From NCBI GenBank assembly GCA_965661575.1, contig CBFIEJ010000001.1, positions 42,712-106,711 on the forward strand: a stretch of DNA of 64,000 bases, given 5' to 3'. How positions within the stretch are numbered: the first letter of the stretch is position 1; every line of letters starts with the position of its first letter. Positions 1 to 7,615 of the stretch are shown one piece after another. The stretch is from UA16 sp965661575 (lineage in GTDB: Bacteria; Bacteroidota; Bacteroidia; Flavobacteriales_D; Sanyastnellaceae). A program made the translations under genes and the position numbers. The notes beneath the pieces are model-generated. The model made no database searches. It saw only the letters and a list, made by a program, of their open reading frames with translations, and was not told the DNA's origin.

Positions 1-599
1 TCATAAGTCAGCAGGTCCCCATCGGGATCGTAAGCACCTGGGTTGTGAATCCACGTCTGAAAAAGGCAAGCATTTTGCTGAGCGGGATTCAATAATTGGA
101 CCGAACTGTTGTGACCCGCTTGAGGATCAATGATCAGCAGGCTGCTGATGGAAAAAGGCACGTCAACCGATCCTGGAATATTGAGTACGCCGTTGTTTCG
201 ATTGGGATCCTCCACCTGAATTTCGTAGGCCCCAGGCCCACCATACGTGTGCAAGCCACGGTATCGATTCATTTGCACTTCATCTTCCAAAAGCGTCTCG
301 CTCTCTCGTTCCAAGCTATCGACTAGGGCTCCATTTTCATCACCCCAATAGAGATAGAGAAATGGCCTGTCCGCCGGTGCTGTGGATTTGGTGTAGGTCG
401 TGATTTGAATCTCATATGTCAAGCCACTCACATGCATGTAAGTGATCTCGCCCGCGCGATTGTGAGTGGCCAAAGCTCGATTCAAATATCCCATTCCGAG
501 CAGGAAAATCGCAGCAACAGCAAACCGAACAATTTGCGTGTTCCGAAAATTGCTTTCAACTGCGTTGTCTAGCGTTAAAAAAATCCTTGAAAAAACCAT
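1..599 (-). CDS. Gliding-motility-associated / type IX secreted surface protein, N-terminal part (runs off left edge)
   Basis: An open frame of 199 codons begins at an ATG at 599 and runs leftward without a stop to the window edge. After a basic start comes a hydrophobic segment (RFAVAAIFLLGMGYL, ending ALA), then mature sequence beginning THNRAGEITY with YEIQITTYT and PADRPFLYLYWGD. This opening is typical of long Bacteroidota surface proteins annotated 'gliding motility-associated C-terminal domain', exported by the type IX secretion system. AYDPDGDLLTY resembles the PDGD segments repeated in that family. The C-terminal sorting domain that would prove T9SS export lies outside the window. 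The gene is divergent from pdxA, with 52 bases between the starts. The stretch before the hydrophobic core is rather long, so the exact start is uncertain. Confidence 0.7.
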   Translation of the reverse strand, partial: MVFSRIFLTLDNAVESNFRNTQIVRFAVAAIFLLGMGYLNRALATHNRAGEITYMHVSGLTYEIQITTYTKSTAPADRPFLYLYWGDENGALVDSLERESETLLEDEVQMNRYRGLHTYGGPGAYEIQVEDPNRNNGVLNIPGSVDVPFSISSLLIIDPQAGHNSSVQLLNPAQQNACLFQTWIHNPGAYDPDGDLLTY

Positions 600-634
600 C
601 TTCTTTTGCAAGTTAGGACAAGGAATGCATCCGT

Positions 635-642
635 TACCTTTG
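635..642 (+). promoter_or_regulatory. -7 promoter element of pdxA
   Basis: TACCTTTG matches the Bacteroidota -7 consensus TAnnTTTG and ends 9 bases before the pdxA ATG at 652, implying a leader of only a few bases. It supports 652 over any upstream start. Confidence 0.6.
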
Positions 643-651
643 CCTACGCAA

Positions 652-1731
652 ATGGCTAGCAAAAAAAACCCAACACGCATCGGATTCAGTTGTGGCGACC
701 CCAATGGGATCGGCATAGAAACACTGATCAAGGTGTTCGCTGACAATCGAATGTTTCGCGAGGCAACTCCCGTATTGTATGCGACTCAAAACCTCGTAGA
801 ATCAGCGATTGAAATCGTTTCGGACGCTGCCCAACTGGATTGGGCAGTCATCGAAAGTGCCGATCAAGCTCAGGCAAATCAATTGAACATTGTCGCGATT
901 GATGACACTTCATGGGAAACGCAGTGGGGACAAGTGGACGCAGCCGCAGGAGATTTCGCCATGAAGTCACTTGAAACAGTCGTCAACGACCTTGCGTCAA
1001 CGAAAGTAGATGTCCTCGTCACCTTGCCCATACACAAGGAAGCAATGCGCTTGGGACAGTTCAAGCACCCAGGACACACGGAGTACCTGGCCGATTTCGC
1101 CAATGTCGATGAAGTGTTGATGTTGCTCGTCGCTGGTGACCTTCGGGTTGGAATGTGTACCGGTCACATTGCCCTGAAGGACGTCGCTTCAACCGTGGAC
1201 TCCAAGCTGATCGTCGACAAAGCGCGGCTCATGCACGATTCGTTGTCGCGAGACTTTGGAATCGCTCAACCGCGCATTGCTATCCTCGGTTTGAACCCAC
1301 ATGCCAGTGACAATGGATTAATGGGCGATGAAGAGAAGCGCATCATCGCTCCTGCAGTTCGAGAATTAGCCGCAGAAGGAAAAATTGCAATGGGTCCTTA
1401 TGCTGCAGACGGCTTTTTTGGCTCGGGAGCTCACAAACAATTCGACGGAGTTTTGGCCATGTACCATGACCAGGGACTCGCGCCGTTTAAAGCACTAAGT
1501 TTTGGAAACGGTGTCAACTTCACAGCGGGACTTCCCGTGGTGAGGACAAGTCCTGACCATGGGACAGGCTTCGACATTGCAGGTCAAGGCTTAGCGAAAG
1601 GCGACTCATTGCGAGCTGCAATCTTCCTCGCACGTGACATCCGCACCAACCGCCAAGACCATCGGGTACTCACAGCAAATCCCCTCAAAATCAGCGAAAA
1701 GTACCGCCGAGAAGATGGTCGTCGTGATTGA
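652..1731 (+). CDS. pdxA: 4-hydroxythreonine-4-phosphate dehydrogenase
   Basis: PdxA oxidises 4-phosphohydroxy-L-threonine with NAD; the product is condensed by PdxJ to pyridoxine phosphate (DXP-dependent vitamin B6 route, cytosol). The 359-residue protein carries the family signatures: GDPNGIG near residue 15, LPIHKEAM, and the three metal-ligand histidines in PGHTEY, LNPHASD and MYHDQG, followed by RTSPDHGTGFDIAG. The frame is open upstream to 466, but that part lies over the divergent surface-protein gene and is not PdxA-like. ATG 652, just after a TACCTTTG box, gives the normal N-terminus. It stands at the head of the yceD-rpmF-fabH-accB-accC cluster, a common Bacteroidota order. Identification is firm. 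Confidence 0.95.
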   Translation: MASKKNPTRIGFSCGDPNGIGIETLIKVFADNRMFREATPVLYATQNLVESAIEIVSDAAQLDWAVIESADQAQANQLNIVAIDDTSWETQWGQVDAAAGDFAMKSLETVVNDLASTKVDVLVTLPIHKEAMRLGQFKHPGHTEYLADFANVDEVLMLLVAGDLRVGMCTGHIALKDVASTVDSKLIVDKARLMHDSLSRDFGIAQPRIAILGLNPHASDNGLMGDEEKRIIAPAVRELAAEGKIAMGPYAADGFFGSGAHKQFDGVLAMYHDQGLAPFKALSFGNGVNFTAGLPVVRTSPDHGTGFDIAGQGLAKGDSLRAAIFLARDIRTNRQDHRVLTANPLKISEKYRREDGRRD

Positions 1732-1766
1732 ATTGAAGTGCATTTGCCGAACCGGATTCTTCTCAC

Positions 1767-1794
1767 TACCTTTGCACTCCCCAAATTGAGGAGG
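1767..1794 (+). promoter_or_regulatory. -7 element and strong Shine-Dalgarno of yceD
   Basis: TACCTTTG at 1767-1774 is followed by GAGGAGG at 1788-1794, immediately before the ATG at 1797. Such a clear Shine-Dalgarno is rare in this window, where most genes have none. Confidence 0.6.
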
Positions 1795-1796
1795 AA

Positions 1797-2345
1797 ATGG
1801 ATCACTTGGCACCCTATCGAATTGCTTTCGTGGGATTAAAGCCCGGGAAACATGACTTCCACATGGAGGTGGATCAGTTGTTCTTTGAATCTTTTCCCCA
1901 CGCAGAAACCGACGAAATCTTCGGAAAACTATCTGTTACTCTGGATAAACTAGGCTCACGCATGGACTGCGTTGCCGACTTCGAGGGCTTTGCAAAGCTT
2001 CCTTGTGATCGGTGTCTAGAACCAATCCAAGTAGCGCTGACGTTTTCGGAAAGACTGATTGTTCAATTGGGTGAGCTCACAAACACGGACGAAGAAATTT
2101 GGACGCTGGGACCTGAATGCCACGAATTGAATCTCAGCCAACCTGTTTTTGAATGGTTGCACTTGAACTTACCGAGCAGGCGACTTCATGAAACCCAGGA
2201 CGAATGTGATCCTGAAATCATGAACTACTTGGCAGGAGGCTCAAAGCAGGAATCCTCTGATCTTCACGGGTCGTCAGGGGTTGAAGGAAAAGATGATGAC
2301 ACCGATATAGACCCTCGTTGGAACGCATTGAAAGATTTGAAATAA
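1797..2345 (+). CDS. yceD: YceD/DUF177 family protein (23S rRNA accumulation, L32-linked)
   Basis: A 182-residue DUF177 protein. The family is nearly always encoded directly upstream of rpmF and in enterobacteria and plants affects 23S rRNA accumulation; its biochemical role is unresolved. The diagnostic segment LPCDRCLEPI (one CxxC) is present near residue 70, and the C-terminal third is strongly acidic (GKDDDTDIDPRW), as is usual. rpmF begins 6 bases after the stop, so the two are surely cotranscribed. The start is fixed by a TACCTTTG box and a GAGGAGG Shine-Dalgarno. Confidence 0.88.
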   Translation: MDHLAPYRIAFVGLKPGKHDFHMEVDQLFFESFPHAETDEIFGKLSVTLDKLGSRMDCVADFEGFAKLPCDRCLEPIQVALTFSERLIVQLGELTNTDEEIWTLGPECHELNLSQPVFEWLHLNLPSRRLHETQDECDPEIMNYLAGGSKQESSDLHGSSGVEGKDDDTDIDPRWNALKDLK

Positions 2346-2351
2346 AAAGTC

Positions 2352-2540
2352 ATGGCACATCCTAAAAGACGCCAAAGCAAGGCAAGGACGCGAAAGCGTA
2401 GAACTCACGACGCATTGACTGCCCCTCAGGTTGCAGCATGCCCAACTACTGGACAGCCTCACCTCTTCCACCGTGCTCACTGGCACGAAGGAAAACTCTA
2501 CTACAAGGGCAAAGTGGTGATGGAGAAGGCGGAAGCCTGA
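2352..2540 (+). CDS. rpmF: 50S ribosomal protein L32
   Basis: A 62-residue basic protein opening MAHPKRRQSK, the invariant L32 N-terminus, followed by RTHDAL. The zinc-ribbon cysteines of many bacterial L32 proteins are reduced to one (CPTTG), and the second pair is replaced by HRAHWHEGKLYYKG. This is the cysteine-poor form usual in flavobacteria, so it is a lineage marker and not damage. It lies 6 bases after yceD and is followed by a strong terminator. plsX, which sits between rpmF and fabH in many bacteria, is absent here. Confidence 0.95.
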   Translation: MAHPKRRQSKARTRKRRTHDALTAPQVAACPTTGQPHLFHRAHWHEGKLYYKGKVVMEKAEA

Positions 2541-2590
2541 CATCCAAGTTATTTGACTTTTGACAGACCTCGCCGAGCGAGGATGTTTGA

Positions 2591-2624
2591 AAAAATGAGA
2601 GCCACAGTCGCTCTCATTTTTTTT
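2591..2624 (+). terminator. Rho-independent terminator after rpmF
   Basis: A 12-bp perfect stem (2591-2602 with 2610-2621, core ATGAGAGC/GCTCTCAT), a 7-base loop and a run of eight or more T. It should end the pdxA-yceD-rpmF transcript before fabH, which has its own promoter-like box. Confidence 0.88.
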
Positions 2625-2711
2625 GCCCTATGATTTCAATTGACCGGAGTTCTTCCACAAAGTGCAGTGTAAAAGGGTATAACTTCATGTGCACTGCATG
2701 GGTGCACCGGC

Positions 2712-2719
2712 TATCTTTA
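2712..2719 (+). promoter_or_regulatory. Probable -7 element of fabH
   Basis: TATCTTTA lies 33 bases before the fabH ATG, downstream of the rpmF terminator, and matches TAnnTTTG except for the last base. Confidence 0.4.
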
Positions 2720-2752
2720 CCCGCTATTTTACTCACCAACGCTTATTAAGTC

Positions 2753-3745
2753 ATGCGCGCTGCCATAACTTCTGTTGCAGGTTACCTGCCCGACGATGTC
2801 CTCACCAATGCTGATTTGGAAAAAATGGTGGACACCAACGACGAATGGATTCGTTCCCGCACGGGAATTGAAGAACGTCGGATTTTGAAGGACCCAACAA
2901 AAGCCACTTCTGACATGGGGGCCGAAGCCGTGAAAACGCTTCTGGAAAAACGAGGCATCGATGCGACGGAGATTGATCTCATCATCGTCGCCACCGTAAC
3001 AGCAGACATGCATTTCCCTTCAACCGCCAATCTCATCGCTCACAAAGTAGGTGCTGTGAATTCTTGGGGGTATGACTTGAGTGCGGCTTGTTCTGGCTTC
3101 ATCTTCGCTCTGACCACGGGAGCCAAGTTCATCGAAAGTGGCCAGTACAAAAAAGTCGTGATCGTAGGTGCTGATAAGATGAGTTCAATCATTGATTACA
3201 CTGATCGTACGACATGCATTCTATTCGGTGATGGCGCAGCAGCGGTGCTGCTCGAACCTTCCGAAAACCACGGAATCATTGACCACAAATTACACGTAGA
3301 CGGCAACGGAGCCAACTTTCTACGACAAAAAGCAGGTGGATCCCTCTTCCCACCCACCCACGAGACCGTTGACAATAAAGAGCATGTCATCTGGCAAGAT
3401 GGTCAGCCTGTATTTAAAGCAGCCGTCAAAGGAATGGCTGACGTCAGCTACGACATCATGCAACGGAATGATTTAGCTCCAGACGACGTCGCATGGCTCG
3501 TTCCACACCAAGCAAATCTGCGCATCATTGATGCCACACAGCGTCGCATGGGACTGCCCGCAGAGAAAGTGATGATCAACATCCAGAAATACGGAAACAC
3601 CACCGCAGCCACAATTCCTTTGTGCTTGCGAGACTGGGAATCCCAATTGAAGGCTGGAGATAATATCATCCTTGCAGCGTTCGGTGGAGGCTTCACATGG
3701 GGTGCCGTTTACCTGCAATGGGCATACGATACTCCGCAATCATGA
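2753..3745 (+). CDS. fabH: Beta-ketoacyl-ACP synthase III
   Basis: FabH condenses an acyl-CoA primer with malonyl-ACP, the first elongation step of type II fatty-acid synthesis. The 330-residue protein has the full catalytic triad: Cys113 in LSAACSGF, His252 in VPHQANLR and Asn282 in KYGNTTAA. The early motif DTNDEWIRSRTGI is also present. accB and accC follow and supply malonyl-CoA for the same step. Length and start are standard. Confidence 0.96.
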   Translation: MRAAITSVAGYLPDDVLTNADLEKMVDTNDEWIRSRTGIEERRILKDPTKATSDMGAEAVKTLLEKRGIDATEIDLIIVATVTADMHFPSTANLIAHKVGAVNSWGYDLSAACSGFIFALTTGAKFIESGQYKKVVIVGADKMSSIIDYTDRTTCILFGDGAAAVLLEPSENHGIIDHKLHVDGNGANFLRQKAGGSLFPPTHETVDNKEHVIWQDGQPVFKAAVKGMADVSYDIMQRNDLAPDDVAWLVPHQANLRIIDATQRRMGLPAEKVMINIQKYGNTTAATIPLCLRDWESQLKAGDNIILAAFGGGFTWGAVYLQWAYDTPQS

Positions 3746-3804
3746 CCCTTTGGTTCGTGGTTAAAAAAAATCCAACCTAAATTCGTCCCTTAAAATAGTC
3801 AGAT

Positions 3805-4317
3805 ATGACCATTACCGAAATTCAAGACCTCATCAAATTCATCGCTAAGGCGGGAGTCACAGAGGTGGAAATCGAAAAAAAGGATTTTAAGATTACCATC
3901 AAATCTGAAATGCCTAAAAAGAAGAAGGGCTTCGGCGAAGCCGAAGCTACGATTCAAGTGCCCATGGCGATGGCAACAGGCATGACGCCGATGGCACCTG
4001 TCGTCGCGGCGCCATCTGCGCCTGTCGCCCCAGCAGTCGAGGCAGCAGCTCCAGCCACTGAAACAGAGGAGAACAACTACGTCACTGTAAAATCTCCCAT
4101 GATCGGGACGTTTTATCGCAGACCTGCTCCAGATAAAGAAGCATTTGTTGATGTCGGTGATTCCACCAAAGTGGGAGACACCATCTGTGTCATTGAGGCG
4201 ATGAAACTGTTCAATGAAATCGAATCGGAAATCACGGGGAAAATTGTCAAAATCCTTGTGGATGACAATTCACCTGTTGAATATGATCAGCCATTGTTCT
4301 TGGTCGATCCCGCCTGA
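3805..4317 (+). CDS. accB: Biotin carboxyl carrier protein of acetyl-CoA carboxylase
   Basis: AccB carries the biotin that AccC carboxylates and that hands CO2 to acetyl-CoA. The 170-residue protein has an N-terminal helical/basic part, an Ala-Pro-rich flexible linker at about residues 60-86 and a C-terminal biotinyl domain. The biotinylated Lys134 sits in EAMKLFNEIE, the usual EAMKxxNEI site. accC follows after 11 bases. The carboxyltransferase genes accA and accD are not in the window. Confidence 0.95.
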   Translation: MTITEIQDLIKFIAKAGVTEVEIEKKDFKITIKSEMPKKKKGFGEAEATIQVPMAMATGMTPMAPVVAAPSAPVAPAVEAAAPATETEENNYVTVKSPMIGTFYRRPAPDKEAFVDVGDSTKVGDTICVIEAMKLFNEIESEITGKIVKILVDDNSPVEYDQPLFLVDPA

Positions 4318-4328
4318 ACCCCATCACC

Positions 4329-5663
4329 ATGTTCAAGAAAATTCTGATTGCGAACCGCGGGGAAATAGCCCTGCGCGTCATCCGGACATGCAAGGAAATG
4401 GGCATCAAAACGGTGGCCGTATACTCCACTGCAGATGCTGAAAGTTTGCACGTGCGATTTGCCGATGAAGCGGTCTGCATAGGTCCCCCTCGGAGCACCG
4501 AGTCCTATTTGGACATTCCGAAGATCATCGCAGCCGCTGAAATCACGAATGCCGATGCGATTCACCCCGGATATGGATTCCTTTCTGAAAACGCAGACTT
4601 CTCTCGAATTTGTGCAGAAAATCACATCAAGTTCATCGGTGCAAGTCCAACAATGATCGAATCCATGGGTGACAAAGCTTCGGCAAAGGCAACCATGAAA
4701 AAGGCCGGAGTTCCAACCATCCCCGGAAACGTCGGTATTCTGGAAAGCTTGGAAGAAGCGACCAAAATCGCTGCCAAAATTGGCTATCCTGTAATGCTCA
4801 AAGCCACGGCTGGTGGCGGAGGAAAAGGCATGCAAGTCTGTCATGATGAAGAAGGATTAGCTGAAGGCTGGGAATCAACGCGTCGGGAAGCCGGTGCAGC
4901 GTTCGGAAACGATGGCATGTACATGGAGAAGTTCGTGGTAGAACCACGGCACATCGAAATTCAAATTGCAGCTGACCAACGCGGCAAAGCTTGCCACCTA
5001 TCTGAGCGTGATTGCTCCATTCAGCGGCGCCATCAAAAGCTGGTAGAAGAAACACCGTCTCCATACATGACCGATAAACTTCGGGAAAAGATGGGCAAGG
5101 CGGCAATCAAAGCTGCGGAAGCGGTGAAATACGAAGGTGTGGGAACTGTCGAGTTTCTGGTTGATGCCAATCGGGATTTCTATTTCATGGAAATGAATAC
5201 CCGAATCCAAGTTGAGCACACCATCACTGAAGAGGTGGTCAACTACGATTTGATCAAGGAGCAGATCAAATTGGCCGCTGGAGAAAACATCAGCGGGAAA
5301 AATTATTACCCTCAGATGCACGCCATTCAGTGCCGAATCAACGCCGAGGATCCAGACCGAAATTTCGCTCCTTGCCCTGGGATGATCACCGACTACCACG
5401 CTCCAGGAGGGCACGGTGTTCGGCTCGACACGCACGTATACTCTGGCTATAGCATCCCTCCGTACTACGACTCAATGATCTCCAAGCTCATCGTCGTTGC
5501 TCAAACGAGAGATGAAGCCATATTGAAGATGCAACGCGCGTTGGATGAGTACGTCATCGAAGGTGTCAAAACCACCATTCCCTTTCACCAAAGGTTGATG
5601 CGTCACGAGCGCTTCAAGAGCGGTGACTTCACGACGAAGTTCATGGAAGAGGAGACGGTCTAA
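4329..5663 (+). CDS. accC: Acetyl-CoA carboxylase, biotin carboxylase subunit
   Basis: ATP-grasp enzyme that carboxylates the biotin of AccB with bicarbonate. The 444-residue length is normal for the stand-alone subunit. Visible signatures: KILIANRGEIA at the N-terminus, HPGYGFLSENADF, the glycine-rich ATP loop KATAGGGGKGM, and the metal/biotin segment MEMNTRIQVEH with TEEV. It ends in a shared hairpin terminator facing rfaE2 on the other strand. The frame is intact. Confidence 0.96.
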   Translation: MFKKILIANRGEIALRVIRTCKEMGIKTVAVYSTADAESLHVRFADEAVCIGPPRSTESYLDIPKIIAAAEITNADAIHPGYGFLSENADFSRICAENHIKFIGASPTMIESMGDKASAKATMKKAGVPTIPGNVGILESLEEATKIAAKIGYPVMLKATAGGGGKGMQVCHDEEGLAEGWESTRREAGAAFGNDGMYMEKFVVEPRHIEIQIAADQRGKACHLSERDCSIQRRHQKLVEETPSPYMTDKLREKMGKAAIKAAEAVKYEGVGTVEFLVDANRDFYFMEMNTRIQVEHTITEEVVNYDLIKEQIKLAAGENISGKNYYPQMHAIQCRINAEDPDRNFAPCPGMITDYHAPGGHGVRLDTHVYSGYSIPPYYDSMISKLIVVAQTRDEAILKMQRALDEYVIEGVKTTIPFHQRLMRHERFKSGDFTTKFMEEETV

Positions 5664-5699
5664 CCGTCATTGAGTTCTCCGCAACGCTAAACGCGTTTT

Positions 5700-5733
5700 A
5701 AAAAGCCGCCTCAGTCCTTGGAGCGGCTTTTTT
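5700..5733. terminator. Bidirectional terminator between accC and rfaE2
   Basis: Inverted repeat AAAAAGCCGC / GCGGCTTTTTT (5700-5709 with 5723-5732). A T-run follows it on the plus strand, and T's also follow it on the minus strand. It overlaps the last codons of rfaE2, so it can serve both convergent genes. Confidence 0.8.
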
Positions 5734-6205
5734 GCAACATGGCCGTAGTGGAATGACCGGCTAAGAATGGCAGGACCGCAACCTTTCCTCCGTACTTCGA
5801 AACTTCATGCGATCCTACGATGTATGACGGTGAGTTCGGATCCTTCACGTCGGGGTCATAGTCTCCACCTTTGACGAGAACATCCGGACGAATCTGTTTG
5901 ATCAGTTCCAACGGAGTTTCTGCTGAAAAAACCACCGCCAAATCCACGGAACGAAGCGCCTCCAAAACCAACTTCCGCGATCCTTCGTCATTGATTGGAC
6001 GTTCTGGCCCCTTCCCCAACGTGCGCACGCTGGAATCCGAATTCACACCCACAACGAGCCGATGGCCCAATTCCCGAGCGCCGCGCAGATAGGTCACATG
6101 CCCCGCATGCAATAAATCGAAAACACCATTGGTAAACACGATGGTTTCGCCTTCGGATTTCCACCGCTCAAGGACCGATTCCAGTGATGAATTCATCCGT
6201 TCCAT
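5711..6205 (-). CDS. rfaE2: D-glycero-beta-D-manno-heptose 1-phosphate adenylyltransferase (stand-alone)
   Basis: A 164-residue nucleotidyltransferase corresponding to the C-terminal half of HldE. It transfers AMP to heptose 1-phosphate to make ADP-heptose for lipopolysaccharide. The signature FTNGVFDLLHAGH gives the HxGH motif at His33/Gly35/His36; GVNSDSSVRTLGKGPERPI and VLVKGGDY follow. The kinase half is not fused and is not in the window. gmhA, an earlier step, lies at 57 kb. The start abuts the stop of the membrane protein upstream (TAA then ATG). Met4 is an alternative start. Confidence 0.92.
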   Translation of the reverse strand: MERMNSSLESVLERWKSEGETIVFTNGVFDLLHAGHVTYLRGARELGHRLVVGVNSDSSVRTLGKGPERPINDEGSRKLVLEALRSVDLAVVFSAETPLELIKQIRPDVLVKGGDYDPDVKDPNSPSYIVGSHEVSKYGGKVAVLPFLAGHSTTAMLQKSRSKD

Positions 6206-7198
6206 TTAGATCGTTGTTGTTGGACGATTTTCTCGGTCTTTGCGAATGCGAAACCACATCAGCGCCAAATAAGCAATACCGCCGGTGATCACAATCATTG
6301 CCGTTTGCGTAATCCAGATCACATTGGCAACTGCAAACCCCAATTCTTGAGCATATCCCAAAGCGGAGAAACCGAGCATAACTGCCCAATGGTATGCACC
6401 CACTCCGCCAGGCGCGGGCATGACCATTCCGAAGCCACCCGCGACCATGATAAACAAAGCCTGTGTAACCGTGATCGAGGCGACCGCGCCAATGGACTTG
6501 AAAATCACCCAAGCCATGAAAAAGTACATGCTCCAGATGAAGAAAGTATGAAACAAAAACATGCCTTTTCGTTTCATCTGCCGTATGCTATTCAAGCCCT
6601 CCCATATGCCTTTCAGAAAAGACAATACTTTTTGTGCAAAAGACAATTGCAACAGCATCTTTCGCTTGAACCAAGCCAACCCCAATGCGCCCAGCAAGAC
6701 AAATCCACCGATGACCGCGTTGGTAGTGTCCGGTAATTCTGCCCCCTCAATCAAGCCCAAAAATGCCGGCAGATTGGAAAACACAGCGATGCAAGTCAAA
6801 ACCATCAGGATGACAAAATCGACCACGCGTTCGCTGATCACCGTCCCGAACAACTGATCAACTGGGATATCATCCGTTTGATTCAGAGCGGCGCAGCGGG
6901 CCAACTCACCACTTCGTGGGATAAATGTGTTGGCAAAGTACGCGAAGGTTACCGCGTGCACCGTTCGAATTGGAGAGGGTTTATGGCCGAGTGGATCAAG
7001 CAAGATCACCCAGCGCAAACCTCGGCTGACAATCGCCAAATATCCCATGACAAACGAGAGGATTAGCCCTGTCCACGAAGCCGAACGCATATCATTCCAT
7101 AAAGCTTCTCGGTCTTCGACCATGGAAAAAGCCATATAGAAGAGCAAGACTCCAATGCCCAAAAACCCTAAGTACATCAATACTTTTCGGAAACTCAT
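6206..7198 (-). CDS. Flippase-like membrane protein (lysylphosphatidylglycerol synthase TM-domain / UPF0104 family)
   Basis: A 330-residue integral membrane protein with about eight hydrophobic segments and the family motif SRGLRWVILLDPLGH near residue 60. PAPGGVGAYHWAVML sits in the last third, where UPF0104 and MprF membrane domains carry a conserved PxPGGxGxxE-like motif. These domains are linked to moving lipids or lipid-linked sugars across the inner membrane; the substrate here is unknown. It overlaps panD by 4 bases (ATGA) and abuts rfaE2, so it may serve ADP-heptose or LPS metabolism. A second family member is at 10.8 kb. The soluble aminoacyl-transfer domain of true MprF is missing. 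Confidence 0.8.
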   Translation of the reverse strand: MSFRKVLMYLGFLGIGVLLFYMAFSMVEDREALWNDMRSASWTGLILSFVMGYLAIVSRGLRWVILLDPLGHKPSPIRTVHAVTFAYFANTFIPRSGELARCAALNQTDDIPVDQLFGTVISERVVDFVILMVLTCIAVFSNLPAFLGLIEGAELPDTTNAVIGGFVLLGALGLAWFKRKMLLQLSFAQKVLSFLKGIWEGLNSIRQMKRKGMFLFHTFFIWSMYFFMAWVIFKSIGAVASITVTQALFIMVAGGFGMVMPAPGGVGAYHWAVMLGFSALGYAQELGFAVANVIWITQTAMIVITGGIAYLALMWFRIRKDRENRPTTTI

Positions 7199-7548
7199 GA
7201 TGTTAGCTTATTGGTGCTTGTATCAGGGAAGACGAGCTTAGGCTGATGGGTTTTCGCCTCCTCTGGAGTCATGTGGCCATAGGCAATGACAATGATCACA
7301 TCACCCACCTGAACGCGCCGGGCCGCAGGACCATTGAGGCCCACTTGTCCGCTCCCGCGCTCTCCAAGAATGGTGTAGGTTTCAAATCGTTCTCCATTAT
7401 TGATGTTGACGATCTGCACCTTTTCACCTTCAAACAATCCAGCTGCATCCAGCAAATCGGGATCAAGCGTGATGGAACCGATGTAATTTAAATCCGCCTG
7501 CGTCACCGTTAAACGGTGCAACTTGGCGCGTAGCATGGTAATCAACAT
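7195..7548 (-). CDS. panD: Aspartate 1-decarboxylase (pyruvoyl enzyme)
   Basis: PanD decarboxylates L-aspartate to beta-alanine for pantothenate and CoA. The 117-residue proenzyme starts MLITMLRAKLHRLTV, aligning with known PanD N-termini, and contains NYIGSITLD. Autocleavage between Gly24 and Ser25 turns Ser25 into the pyruvoyl group. Lys9, His11 and Tyr22 are at conserved active-site positions, and NGPAARR is present. The frame is open further upstream, but a TACTTTTG box ends 4 bases before ATG 7548, so this start is strongly favoured and the message is nearly leaderless. Its stop overlaps the next gene. Confidence 0.93.
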   Translation of the reverse strand: MLITMLRAKLHRLTVTQADLNYIGSITLDPDLLDAAGLFEGEKVQIVNINNGERFETYTILGERGSGQVGLNGPAARRVQVGDVIIVIAYGHMTPEEAKTHQPKLVFPDTSTNKLTS

Positions 7549-7552
7549 GCTG

Positions 7553-7560
7553 CAAAAGTA
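7553..7560 (-). promoter_or_regulatory. -7 promoter element of panD (leaderless type)
   Basis: TACTTTTG on the minus strand, four bases (CAGC) before the panD ATG. Confidence 0.65.
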
Positions 7561-7615
7561 AGAAACACGAAAAGACCACAGCGCTTGAATCGCGTGATCT
7601 TCATGGCCAGTCCAT

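Noticed and set aside
466..651. N-terminal extension of the pdxA frame
   Set aside because: It lies over the divergent surface-protein gene, is unlike PdxA, and the promoter box at 635-642 falls inside it.
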